DNA of 64,000 nt from JAPXLN01 sp033809515 (lineage in GTDB: Bacteria > Bacillota > Sulfobacillia > Fermentithermobacillales > Fermentithermobacillaceae): positions 33,990-97,989 of the forward strand of contig JAPXLN010000005.1 of assembly GCA_033809515.1 (NCBI GenBank), given 5' to 3'. Both the position numbers and the translations under genes were made by a program. Below, in pieces: positions 8,642-16,031 of this stretch (position 1 is its first letter; each line of letters opens with the position of its first letter). The notes under the pieces were generated by a model. The model searched no databases. It worked only from the letters and a program-made list of their open reading frames with translations, and was not told the origin of the DNA.

Positions 8642-8944
8642 ATGAACGGCGGTCAACTCACCAAAGAAACCATTGAACTGATAGCTGCGCTGAGACCGTT
8701 CACAGGCCACAGAGGCCAAAAACTCATAGATACCCTGATCGAGCTCAGCCGGCCTGATGTGAATATGGGTGCAATGGATGTACACAGCCTCACGGCCAGG
8801 GCCAGCGATCTTCTCTCTGAACGCCTGGACTCAGCAGTATCGCTTTCCTTGATCCTGGCAGCAGCGTGGCTTGGTGCAGCTATTCAGTCCAACGAAGATG
8901 AAGCTGACGAAACTGCCCAACCGGCCAGGGGGACTGCCCCATGA
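8642..8944 (+). CDS. Hypothetical protein, first gene of a cryptic operon
   Basis: 100 residues; ATG at 8642 follows GAGGAGGGATAGCA. No family recognised. Mostly helical: an N-terminal amphipathic helix (TIELIAALRPFTG), a second helix (KLIDTLIELSRPD), then a hydrophobic run (AVSLSLILAAAWLGAAI) that could be a membrane or packing helix, and an acidic tail. The gene opens a four-gene plus-strand run and its stop overlaps the next start (ATGA). The roughly 200-base gap upstream is shared with the divergent M19 gene and should hold promoters for both, though I cannot place them with confidence. Confidence 0.6.
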   Translation: MNGGQLTKETIELIAALRPFTGHRGQKLIDTLIELSRPDVNMGAMDVHSLTARASDLLSERLDSAVSLSLILAAAWLGAAIQSNEDEADETAQPARGTAP

Positions 8945-9126
8945 ACACCATGGAGCAGGAAACCGCAAATCCATTTATCCTATTCTTAATCCTTATCCTA
9001 CTGCTGGCAGGGACGGGAAACCTGGGAAACACACCGGAGAAAAGCGGGGACAAGGTCTTTCCTGCCGTGCCTGTTTTTAGGTACCCAACCATGCAGTCCC
9101 GGCATAAAATGCTCCAGCAGAAGTGA
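8941..9126 (+). CDS. Small hypothetical protein with one hydrophobic segment
   Basis: 61 residues; ATG at 8941 overlaps the upstream stop by four bases, a strong sign of a real coupled gene. Residues 11-25 (PFILFLILILLLAGTG) form a single membrane segment, followed by a basic 35-residue tail. No family recognised. The next gene starts 15 bases downstream. Confidence 0.5.
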   Translation: MNTMEQETANPFILFLILILLLAGTGNLGNTPEKSGDKVFPAVPVFRYPTMQSRHKMLQQK

Positions 9127-9140
9127 CTGGAGGGATAGGA

Positions 9141-9488
9141 GTGCAGAATTTCGCCGCCCTTTTGACGCAGATGGAAAGATTGGAGTCGGAAGTCAATACC
9201 AGGCTGTCCGAGCTTCAAAACAGGCTGGTCCATGGCCAGGCAGGAGACGGCTTGATTGGCGCTACCGGAGATATCTGGTTCAACATAAAGAGCGTGCATA
9301 TTGACAAGGAGAAACTCGCAGCAAGAACCTATGACCTTTCCGAACTGGAGATCCTGATAGCAGAAGCTGTCAATAATACAATACTGGAGGCTCGCAAGCT
9401 TCTCAAGACAGAAATTGGGGGAGTGATCGGTGGACAGGTTCCTCCGGAATTTGCTAACTTCTTCGGCCGGGGTGGATTTGGTGACTAG
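9141..9488 (+). CDS. YbaB/EbfC-like protein
   Basis: 115 residues with GTG at 9141, six bases after GGAGGG. Layout matches the YbaB/EbfC nucleoid-associated family: an N-terminal coiled helix (FAALLTQMERLESEVNTRLSELQ), a central beta hairpin, then LEILIAEAVNNTILEARKLL and a Gly-rich end (TEIGGVIGG...FANFFGRGGFGD), like the 'D.E.LEDLV..A.N.A...' and terminal Gly region of YbaB. It differs from housekeeping ybaB, which normally sits beside dnaX/recR; here the neighbours are uncharacterised. This is therefore a divergent paralogue whose role, DNA binding or otherwise, is unknown. It overlaps the next gene by eight bases. Confidence 0.65.
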   Translation: MQNFAALLTQMERLESEVNTRLSELQNRLVHGQAGDGLIGATGDIWFNIKSVHIDKEKLAARTYDLSELEILIAEAVNNTILEARKLLKTEIGGVIGGQVPPEFANFFGRGGFGD

Positions 9489-10281
9489 TGACAGCACACT
9501 GTCAGAAATCGCACGCTCGCTTCTGGCTGACGGTAGCGGAGAGGACCAGCGAAGCCTCAGGGAGAAAGCTGGTTTACTTGCGTTGCTGAACCTTCTGGGA
9601 ATCGTTGAGTCTTTCTACGGCGAAGGGTCCTACTTCGGTGAAGGGCAGTTCGCTGAAGAAACTGCAATAACCACAATGAAGCCTGCTGAAACCCAGAACC
9701 TTCAGTCAATCCAGGCCGAGCCCCCGGATATAGGTTCTGCAAGAGAGCCCATCACACCCCTGTTCTCCATTCTGTCAAAGCTTTTGGCCGGTCAGGGGAG
9801 CATGGACCCAGCCATGCTAACCTCTCTCATAGGCCTAGTCTCCTCCTTGTCGAAAGTCTTCCCCGGCAAGGCAAGCGTCCCTGACGAACAGGAAAGCGAA
9901 GAAGGCAGTAAGCATGAAGACCCTGATCAAGCCGAGGGAGTTGCGCCGGAAGCCGGCATCACCCGGAAGCTGGAACACGTATCCCCGCTCCAGCAAATAC
10001 TGGGCATGGACCCTAAACTGCTGACGGCAATCCTGAACTTCATCGCAAACATGGATTTCATGAGGAGCAAGACGAGTCAGGAACCGAAAGTTCCGCCCGT
10101 ACCTGAAAGCGCGCCTGAGGTTCAGGACATCGCTCCGGAAGCAACACCGGTTCGCCTATCTGAAGACAAACGCCAGCTGGTCGTGGCAAAAAGCCGGCCG
10201 AAACCGTCTGCGCCTCGGACGGGTCACAAACCAGGCTTCGGCATCTACAGAGGATGGCCCGGTAAACCCGCCCTTCAATAA
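9481..10281 (+). CDS. Hypothetical protein with repeated MDPxLLT helices
   Basis: 266 residues with the GTG start at 9481, which overlaps the YbaB-like gene by eight bases and has GGGGTGG upstream. No family recognised. Two related hydrophobic helices are visible: SMDPAMLTSLIGLVSSLSKVF and, about 90 residues later, GMDPKLLTAILNFIANMDFM, separated by an acidic, Pro/Glu-rich linker. The C-terminus is basic and ends RGWPGKP. No signal peptide. The mix of sticky amphipathic helices and disordered linkers suggests a scaffold or structural protein; that is inference. A perfect hairpin follows at 10302-10330. Confidence 0.6.
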   Translation: MTSDSTLSEIARSLLADGSGEDQRSLREKAGLLALLNLLGIVESFYGEGSYFGEGQFAEETAITTMKPAETQNLQSIQAEPPDIGSAREPITPLFSILSKLLAGQGSMDPAMLTSLIGLVSSLSKVFPGKASVPDEQESEEGSKHEDPDQAEGVAPEAGITRKLEHVSPLQQILGMDPKLLTAILNFIANMDFMRSKTSQEPKVPPVPESAPEVQDIAPEATPVRLSEDKRQLVVAKSRPKPSAPRTGHKPGFGIYRGWPGKPALQ

Positions 10282-10301
10282 AGACCCACTTCTACGCCGG
10301 T

Positions 10302-10330
10302 CTGACCCGGACACCCAATGTCCGGGTCAG
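10302..10330 (+). terminator. Perfect 12-bp hairpin after the cryptic operon
   Basis: CTGACCCGGACA and TGTCCGGGTCAG form a perfect stem around a five-base loop, 21 bases past the stop at 10281. There is no clear T tract, so it is either a weak terminator or an RNA 3' end stabiliser. Confidence 0.55.
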
Positions 10331-10446
10331 CGATTGCAGGGAATCACGTCATATATCCAGACCGGCACGACTATTATTCATCGTAGAGGATCATTGTGCC
10401 TCAAGACAGAATCACTTCATGAGTGAACACTTGGAGGTCAACGGGC

Positions 10447-11244
10447 ATGTTGCTGAGAAGGAGATCTTTAACAGCGGCCCTTTTGCTAATGCTGGGAATT
10501 ACCGGCACAATCATTGGGGTCCGTACCCAGGGGGTACGTCCTGTGACGGAAATGTACAACCTGCCCACAGCCGCCACATCACAAACGCCTATGTTTTACG
10601 TCAAGACAGACCGGAAACTCATGGCGTTAACCTTTGACATCTCCTGGGGCAAAGATACGCCCACCAAGATCCTTGACGTTCTCGCCAGTTACAACCAGAA
10701 GGCCACCTTTTTTCTGTCAGGACCTTGGGCCAACCATTACCGGAACACAGTTACGAGAATCGTAGAAGAGGGCCATGAGATTGCCAGCCACGGACAAGAG
10801 CACATTAACCTAAGCCAGGAGAGCAAACAGACGGTAAGAGATAACATACAGTCGGCCCACGACATTTTGGTAAACCTCACCAACACGACGCCCAAATTCT
10901 TCCGGCCCCCCAACGGCGATTATGACGACCTTGTGGTCCTCACTGCCCGTGAGCTGGGATATGAGACGGTTATCTGGTCCCTGGACAGTCTGGATTGGAA
11001 GAATCCCGGCGTCTCTTATATGGTAGAGATAATATCGAAATACAGCTTCCCAGGCGCCATCATACTGTTCCATGCATCAGACTCTGCCAAGGAGACCCAC
11101 GAAGCTCTTCCCCTTGTCATCGAGAATTTGAGGGCGGCAGGCTATGAGCTTCTTACACTGGGTGAACTCATGTCAAGAGGGACACCTGCCCGCGACGACC
11201 CCAGAGGAAGACCTCCCGATCAACTTCCCGGAGCAGTCAAGTAG
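10447..11244 (+). CDS. pdaB: Polysaccharide deacetylase, PdaB-type sporulation protein
   Basis: 265 residues; ATG at 10447 is chosen over an upstream GTG because GGAGG lies eight bases before it. Residues 5-24 are a signal anchor. The catalytic NodB-homology domain contains MALTFDISWG (metal-binding and catalytic Asp region, with the Trp-Gly variant typical of PdaB), ATFFLSG, GHEIASHGQEH (His-x3-His ligands), FFRPPNGDYD and a late IILFHASD. PdaB proteins act in spore envelope or cortex formation by deacetylating peptidoglycan sugars. The last 20 residues are a charged, Pro-rich tail. It follows the cryptic operon and converges with thiN. Confidence 0.85.
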   Translation: MLLRRRSLTAALLLMLGITGTIIGVRTQGVRPVTEMYNLPTAATSQTPMFYVKTDRKLMALTFDISWGKDTPTKILDVLASYNQKATFFLSGPWANHYRNTVTRIVEEGHEIASHGQEHINLSQESKQTVRDNIQSAHDILVNLTNTTPKFFRPPNGDYDDLVVLTARELGYETVIWSLDSLDWKNPGVSYMVEIISKYSFPGAIILFHASDSAKETHEALPLVIENLRAAGYELLTLGELMSRGTPARDDPRGRPPDQLPGAVK

Positions 11245-11280
11245 AACCCGTTATAACACCGGTCATGAGAAGGCTACACG

Positions 11281-11961
11281 CTACGGGATTCTCCCGGTAG
11301 CGACTACTAGAAGAAACCCTTCTTCCACAGAGACGAAGGCCTCTGACCCCAACAGCTCATTGGAAATGCCCCGGGTGGAGCCTCGCCGGAGGACGGCATT
11401 GGAAAGGGGAAACCGGAGGCCGGCCGTGGTCACTCCCCGAACTTCCTCGCTCACCGGAATCAGCGACACGAAGTCACCTCTTGACCCACAGATGACCCTA
11501 GATCCGCCGTAAGGGTACTCGTATCCTGCCATCCAGAGAATCCTGGTCGCACCCGACCATATGCTGACATCCATGCCCTTTTTTGCGTACCTTTCAAGAA
11601 GAAAGACATTGGCCAGACTATGCTCAACCCTTGACCCTCCAAGGGCGCCAAGAAGAACGGCACGGTCAAATCTTTCGTTGGCCACCGTATCCAAGGCGAC
11701 TTCCGTATCGGTCTCGTCCTTATCCTTTTGAAGGCCGATTATCCTTGAACCCTTGGCCCTGAGAATCTCAACCTCAGAGAGACCACACGAATCAAAGTCG
11801 CCTACGACCACATGGGGCAGAATGTTGTGTCTGATAAGAAAAAGGGCGCCCCGGTCAGCTGCTACAATCAGCGACGCTCTCTTAACCAATGCCGTTGCCG
11901 AACCGTCAAGATCCCCACCTGCAACCACTACAGCGAACTCTTGACCGGGGCCCATTTCCAA
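11281..11961 (-). CDS. thiN: Thiamine diphosphokinase
   Basis: 226 residues. Converts thiamine to thiamine diphosphate with ATP. Motifs: IVAADRGALFL, VVGDFDS (metal-binding Asp residues), QKDKDETDTEVAL, LGALGGSRVEHSLANV (family consensus is GGR.DH...N; here Glu replaces Asp before His) and STRGISNEL near the C-terminus. It follows thiT on the same strand by 53 bases, so transporter and kinase would together bring in and trap thiamine, under the TPP riboswitch upstream of thiT. The stop codon lies within an inverted repeat (CGCTACCGGGA / TCCCGTAGCG, 11280-11303) that may help terminate the transcript. Confidence 0.9.
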   Translation of the reverse strand: MEMGPGQEFAVVVAGGDLDGSATALVKRASLIVAADRGALFLIRHNILPHVVVGDFDSCGLSEVEILRAKGSRIIGLQKDKDETDTEVALDTVANERFDRAVLLGALGGSRVEHSLANVFLLERYAKKGMDVSIWSGATRILWMAGYEYPYGGSRVICGSRGDFVSLIPVSEEVRGVTTAGLRFPLSNAVLRRGSTRGISNELLGSEAFVSVEEGFLLVVATGRIP

Positions 11962-12014
11962 CTAGACTCACATCCCTACAATTGGAGTGAAATACGCCAT
12001 AATCCCCATGACTG

Positions 12015-12533
12015 TCATTTGGCAGTGGCCTTCTCCACCATAGAGTATAGACCATACCGAAGTATGACCGCGGAAATCACCAGCTCAGGCAGAAGATAGG
12101 CCCCATTGTACAAGAGCGAGTACAGATACGGGTTCATACCCCGATCCAAGGCCGCGCTGGCAAAGAAAATAAGCCCGGAAACATAGTGAGAGACGAACCT
12201 TCCCAGTATGCCCACGGTTGTCCCTAGCACTGCTCTCTGGCCCATAAGACCGCTCAGACCCAGCATACCAAAGGCAAGAGGATAGTCCAGGAAGACCTGG
12301 GCAGGATGTACGAAAAACGGCTCAATCATATACTGAAGAATGCCATGAACAATGCCGGCTGCTATCCCGGGCCCTGCCCCCCGGCGCATGGCAAAAAGAA
12401 GGATAGGAATCATGCTTCCCATCGTAACTGACCCGCCATACGGCGCCTGGAAGATCTTAACGAAACTCAGAGTCAACCCGAGGGCAACCATTATCGCCCC
12501 TTCCACCAGCACCTCAACTCTTTGTTGCCGCAC
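12015..12533 (-). CDS. thiT: ECF transporter S component for thiamine
   Basis: 172 residues with GTG start at 12533 and GAGGAGG seven bases upstream. Six hydrophobic segments. The stretch GGSVTMGSMIPILLFAMRRG and HPAQVFLDYPLAFGMLGL are the thiamine-binding signatures of ThiT. It captures thiamine in the membrane and works with the shared EcfAAT energising module, which is not in this window. Preceded by a TPP riboswitch and terminator on the same strand and followed by thiN, which confirms the substrate. Confidence 0.93.
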   Translation of the reverse strand: MRQQRVEVLVEGAIMVALGLTLSFVKIFQAPYGGSVTMGSMIPILLFAMRRGAGPGIAAGIVHGILQYMIEPFFVHPAQVFLDYPLAFGMLGLSGLMGQRAVLGTTVGILGRFVSHYVSGLIFFASAALDRGMNPYLYSLLYNGAYLLPELVISAVILRYGLYSMVEKATAK

Positions 12534-12561
12534 AGAAATACCTCCTCGTATGGGGAGGGCA

Positions 12562-12590
12562 AATAAAAACGCCGCACGGGCGTGCGGGCA
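12562..12590 (-). terminator. Intrinsic terminator in the thiT leader
   Basis: Read on the minus strand: CCGCACG, a short loop, CGTGCGG, then CGTTTTTATTT. The stem lies just after the TPP aptamer and before the thiT ribosome binding site, the arrangement expected for a transcription-terminating OFF switch. Confidence 0.85.
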
Positions 12591-12596
12591 TCTGAC

Positions 12597-12685
12597 TCGG
12601 ATTTCCCTACGCGGGCATTACCCCACAGGTTCCAAGGGTCAGGCGCTCATAGCCCTTTCTCAGCCGCTCACAGCAGCTCCCCGAT
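12597..12685 (-). promoter_or_regulatory. TPP riboswitch (THI element) upstream of thiT-thiN
   Basis: The minus-strand sequence carries the conserved THI-box blocks in order: a GGCTGAGA core, CCTGACCCTTGGAACCTG, and TAATGCCCGCGTAGGGAA. A TCGG/CCGA P1 helix closes it (12681-12684 with 12597-12600). The block is followed at once by the terminator at 12562-12590. When thiamine diphosphate is bound, transcription of thiT-thiN should stop. Confidence 0.93.
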
Positions 12686-12733
12686 TTACCCCATTTTAAC
12701 TCTAATCTATCCCAAAGTCACCTGTCTCTTTAG

Positions 12734-14197
12734 CTATACTCTTATGGTCTTCCACTTCCCCCGCCTCAACCTAATCCAGTACAAGCTTGCCCTCACAACC
12801 CAGTCGAGGAACATAGCTAGCCAGGCTGCGGCCAACCCCAAATGGAAGACGTTCATGAGAACATAGGTAACGCCATACCGGACTATCCAAATGCCTGCAA
12901 TGGTGACATACATACCGATTCGGGTATCGCCGGCTCCGCGCAGAGCGCCGGGAATAACGAAACCAAGCGCCTCGGGTATCTGCGTGAACGCTACTATGCG
13001 TAACAGCGGAATCCCCTTGGATATTACCTCTAGGTCATCTGTAAATATGCTAAGGAACTGAGAAGGGAAGAGGAAGAACAAAAGCCCCATGGTACCCATG
13101 GTCAAAACGCCCATCTTGACGGCAATCATAATGCTCTTTTCAGCGCCGTCTGCATCTCCCGCTCCCAGCCTTTGTCCTACAAGCGCAGTAGCAGCTGTTG
13201 AGAATCCTGTTCCGGGCATGTACGAAAACGACTCAACGTTCAGTGAAAGAGAGTGAGCTGCGTAAGACTTGGTACCAAGGTCGGCAACCTGTCTGGCGTA
13301 AGCAATCTGCCCTGACGAAGTAAGCACGCGCTCCAAAGCAGCCGGAACCCCAATGTTCAGTATTCGGCCAAACAAGCTCCAGTCGAACCTGAACAACACC
13401 TTGCGCCAGTTCACCCACAGCCTATCGTTAGGACGGGAAACAACGTACAGCATTGCCAGGCCGCCCAGGGTCCGCGACACAGACGTGGACAGACCGGCAC
13501 CGGTAGCTCCCATGGCAGGAAGGCCTAACTTGCCGTTAATCAGAATGTAGTTGAGGCAAGCTTTCATCGTATTAAGGGATACGTTAATAACCATGGGAGT
13601 TCGGGTATCCCCAGCTCCACGCAGAGCACCGGTTGCAATTGTAAAGACGAAGAAAAGAATCATGCCTGGCATCATAGCTTTTACGTACGGACCGCCTATA
13701 GCCTTTACTGAATCCTCTGCTTTCATGAAAGAGATGACCCAATCTGCCTTCTGGTACCCAACGTAGCTTATGATGCCTCCGCACATCAAGGCAATAAGCA
13801 GTGACTGGCCTGCTACTTGCCCGGCCTCTTCCCGGTTGCCGCTGCCAACGGCTCTGGCGGAAAGCGCCGTAGTCCCAACCGAAAGCCCCATAAAAAGGGC
13901 ATTCACCAGAAAAAACGGCTGCATGCTGAGTCCCACCGCTGTAACCGATTCCGCACCCAGCCTTCCAAGCATAGCCATGTCAATGACCTGTGTCACCATG
14001 GAAAGAGCTTGTTCCAGAACGACCGGCCATGCCAGAGCCCACGTAGCCCTAAGGATGGCCCGGGTTTCCGGATCCGTCCCGAATATCCTTGAAACCAAGC
14101 CCTCGCGCTTGGATGCCTTCTTCCTCGGCTGTGGAACCGGTTCCACATGCGACACCGCCTCTCTGAGAACACTCCTATGAAACAGCCTTAACAACAC
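12734..14197 (-). CDS. MATE family efflux transporter
   Basis: About 487 residues if the GTG at 14197 is used. The frame stays open to 14293, but those codons overlap the T tract of the upstream terminator and do not look like MATE sequence, so the start lies further in; the exact codon is uncertain (other GTGs follow). Twelve membrane segments in two halves, each with an IPGALRGAGDTR / IATGALRGAGDTRTP motif, the duplicated MATE signature. An N-terminal basic region (PRKKASKR) precedes the first helix. Na+- or H+-driven export of organic cations or drugs is the family role; the substrate is unknown. Confidence 0.85.
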   Translation of the reverse strand: MLLRLFHRSVLREAVSHVEPVPQPRKKASKREGLVSRIFGTDPETRAILRATWALAWPVVLEQALSMVTQVIDMAMLGRLGAESVTAVGLSMQPFFLVNALFMGLSVGTTALSARAVGSGNREEAGQVAGQSLLIALMCGGIISYVGYQKADWVISFMKAEDSVKAIGGPYVKAMMPGMILFFVFTIATGALRGAGDTRTPMVINVSLNTMKACLNYILINGKLGLPAMGATGAGLSTSVSRTLGGLAMLYVVSRPNDRLWVNWRKVLFRFDWSLFGRILNIGVPAALERVLTSSGQIAYARQVADLGTKSYAAHSLSLNVESFSYMPGTGFSTAATALVGQRLGAGDADGAEKSIMIAVKMGVLTMGTMGLLFFLFPSQFLSIFTDDLEVISKGIPLLRIVAFTQIPEALGFVIPGALRGAGDTRIGMYVTIAGIWIVRYGVTYVLMNVFHLGLAAAWLAMFLDWVVRASLYWIRLRRGKWKTIRV

Positions 14198-14290
14198 ATA
14201 GTTCGCTACCCAAGAAGAAACTCCTTTAGATAAATCATGACAAGCGATCAAGCAATGCAGAGTACCAACGGAATATGTGGCGCAAAAGCT

Positions 14291-14318
14291 CAAGAAAAGG
14301 CCCGCACAGGCGGGCCTT
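14291..14318 (-). terminator. Intrinsic terminator of the glutaredoxin-like gene
   Basis: On the minus strand: AAGGCCCGC, CTGT loop, GCGGGCCTTTTCTT. GC-rich seven-pair stem followed by T residues, about 30 bases after the stop at 14349. Confidence 0.85.
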
Positions 14319-14348
14319 CTATACGTGCGAAGGAGTTTTGGCCCCCTC

Positions 14349-14603
14349 CTACTTCTTCTGTTTCATTAAGTCGATAAGAAGCTCAACCTTCCTCTTATCG
14401 AAGCCTACGATCACGTTTCCGTTGATTACCAGCACAGGCACGCCCATCTGACCGGAGATCTTCACCATCTCGCGAGCTGCCTCCATGTCAACTGAGACGT
14501 CCTTCTCCTCATAGGGAACCCCCGTCTCATCAAGATATGCTTTAGCCCTGGTACACCACGGACATGTAGGAGTTGAGTACACGGTAACCGAAACCTCAGC
14601 CAT
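14349..14603 (-). CDS. Glutaredoxin-like thiol-disulfide protein
   Basis: 84 residues, a single glutaredoxin/NrdH-type fold. VTVYSTPTCPWCTRAKAYL gives the redox site CPWC at residues 14-17; GVPVLVING holds the cis-Pro, and IVGFDKRKVELLI is the C-terminal helix. Likely a small cytoplasmic electron donor or disulfide reductase. ATG at 14603; own terminator downstream, so probably monocistronic. Confidence 0.88.
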   Translation of the reverse strand: MAEVSVTVYSTPTCPWCTRAKAYLDETGVPYEEKDVSVDMEAAREMVKISGQMGVPVLVINGNVIVGFDKRKVELLIDLMKQKK

Positions 14604-14829
14604 TTTTAGACCTCCCTAAACGCATTAGCTCGTACCGGCAAATCCCTAACCTCACCTGGTGTCCGCGAGGTTATATATGGAGCCCCACTTCTATGCTCTA
14701 ATCTTCCACTGTTCCTTTCCGGATTGCAACGCCCTGGCGGGCAAATTTCGCCTTTTCCCGCCAATTTACAGGTCCGGGGGCGAGGATTCCTGGAGATAAG
14801 CTGGGTCCTATGACAATACTAGAAGGCAG

Positions 14830-15054
14830 GTGAGTGACTTGCACAAATCCAAATTGACAGCAAGGGGCCAGGTGGTCATACCTGCCCTCTTGCGAAAGGA
14901 AATGAACCTTAAGCCAGGGCAAAGCTTTCTGATTCACCGGGTAGGGAGCAAGCTTGTGCTCACACCTGACTCAGACGACCCTGTAAGCCATGGGCTGGGA
15001 CTATGGAAAACTGGGGTTGATCAGAAAAGCAAGGAAGATGCCGATGGCAACTGA
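14830..15054 (+). CDS. AbrB/SpoVT-type antitoxin
   Basis: 74 residues from GTG at 14830 (a TTG at 14839 is an alternative). The motif KLTARGQVVIPALLRKEMNLKPGQSFLI is the swapped-hairpin AbrB DNA-binding domain (typical 'G.V.IP...R..L.L..G'), followed by an acidic C-terminal tail that would cover a toxin. It overlaps the PIN gene by 11 bases, the usual antitoxin-first order. Likely binds its own promoter in the roughly 225-base gap upstream. Confidence 0.85.
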   Translation: MSDLHKSKLTARGQVVIPALLRKEMNLKPGQSFLIHRVGSKLVLTPDSDDPVSHGLGLWKTGVDQKSKEDADGN

Positions 15055-15469
15055 AAATGATGAGGTGGATTTCCTGCTGGATAACACCGCCCTCACCGCA
15101 TACCTTAAGGCAGAGGCAGGAGGCGCCATAGTAGAAAGAGTGCTTCGACAGTGCGTCGAATGCGCGTCCAGAATAAAGGTACCCGCTACATGCATCCTTG
15201 AAGTACTAACCCAAGCAGCCCGCCAGGCGCCTCATCTGCTTGATGACATGATCTCCCTCTTGACTCAGCTCCCCTTGGACATCGTAGGGATAACCCTGGA
15301 ATCGGCGGGAGCTGCAACCATGCTCCTAAGGGAGAACCCCCAGCTTCGAACGGAACAAGCGGTCATCCTTTTCTTTGCGAAAGACACCGGAGCTACCTTG
15401 CTTACTGGCGACAGTGACCTGGCAAGCATGTGCAAATCTGTGTATGTGGGGCAGGCGGAAAAAAGGTAA
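15044..15469 (+). CDS. PIN-domain ribonuclease toxin
   Basis: 141 residues from ATG at 15044 with AAGGAAG six bases upstream. PIN-fold pattern: FLLDNTALTAYL (first Asp), CILEVLTQA (Glu), TEQAVILFFAKDTGATLLTGDSDLASM (final TGD.D). Position three of the usual acidic quartet appears as Glu in TEQA rather than Asp. PIN toxins cut RNA or tRNA with Mg2+. Paired with the overlapping AbrB-type antitoxin as a type II toxin-antitoxin module. Confidence 0.82.
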   Translation: MATENDEVDFLLDNTALTAYLKAEAGGAIVERVLRQCVECASRIKVPATCILEVLTQAARQAPHLLDDMISLLTQLPLDIVGITLESAGAATMLLRENPQLRTEQAVILFFAKDTGATLLTGDSDLASMCKSVYVGQAEKR

Positions 15470-15523
15470 TATGGGGCTCACAGGGAATTAGATATCCGAT
15501 TAAGAAAAGCAAGGAGGAATACT

Positions 15524-16012
15524 ATGGCGCTTGAGATTCATCTGGTAGACATCGAAAAACCTGCTGAAGCAAACCTAATACTCGGGCAGTCCCACTTCAT
15601 CAAGACCGTAGAGGATCTGTACGAGGCTATGGCAAACGCCGGAGGAGGTATCAAGTTTGGCCTGGCATTCCTGGAAGCTAGCGGGAAATGCCTCATAAGG
15701 TATGCCGGCAACCATGATGCTCTCACCAAGCTTGCCGTGAAAAACGCTGAATCCCTGGGCACAGGTCATGTCTTCATCATACTCATGGAAAACGGATTCC
15801 CTGTTAACGTGCTGAACAATATCAAGATGGTCCCCGAAGTCTGCCGTATATACTGCGCTACGGCAAACCCTGTCCAGGTCGTAGTGGCCAAGACTTCACA
15901 GGGCAAAGGCATATTGGGCGTTATCGACGGGAGTCCGCCGGTAGGCGTAGAAGAAGACAGCGACGTTCAGTGGCGCCATTCATTTCTAAGAAAGATCGGT
16001 TACAAGCTGTAG
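15524..16012 (+). CDS. COG1839/DUF355 family protein (adenosine-specific kinase)
   Basis: 162 residues; ATG at 15524 after AAGGAGGAATACT. Nearly full-length family features: ILGQSHFIKTVEDLYEAM, GIKFGLAFLEASGKCLIR, LAVKNAESLGTGHVFII, FPVNVLNNIKMVPEVCRIYCATANP, GILGVIDGSPP and a terminal RKIGYKL. The family is known from archaea and anaerobic bacteria; an archaeal member bound adenosine/AMP, giving the name, but the physiological reaction is poorly defined. Stands alone, convergent with the dehydrogenase gene. Confidence 0.9.
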   Translation: MALEIHLVDIEKPAEANLILGQSHFIKTVEDLYEAMANAGGGIKFGLAFLEASGKCLIRYAGNHDALTKLAVKNAESLGTGHVFIILMENGFPVNVLNNIKMVPEVCRIYCATANPVQVVVAKTSQGKGILGVIDGSPPVGVEEDSDVQWRHSFLRKIGYKL

Positions 16013-16031
16013 GATCGCCTACCGGTGCCAT

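Noticed and set aside
8880..9497. Open frame of about 205 codons on the minus strand
   Set aside because: Opposes three coupled plus-strand genes that have ribosome sites and overlaps; its product has no recognisable pattern.
14198..14293. N-terminal extension of the MATE gene
   Set aside because: The codons run into the terminator of the upstream gene and do not resemble MATE sequence.
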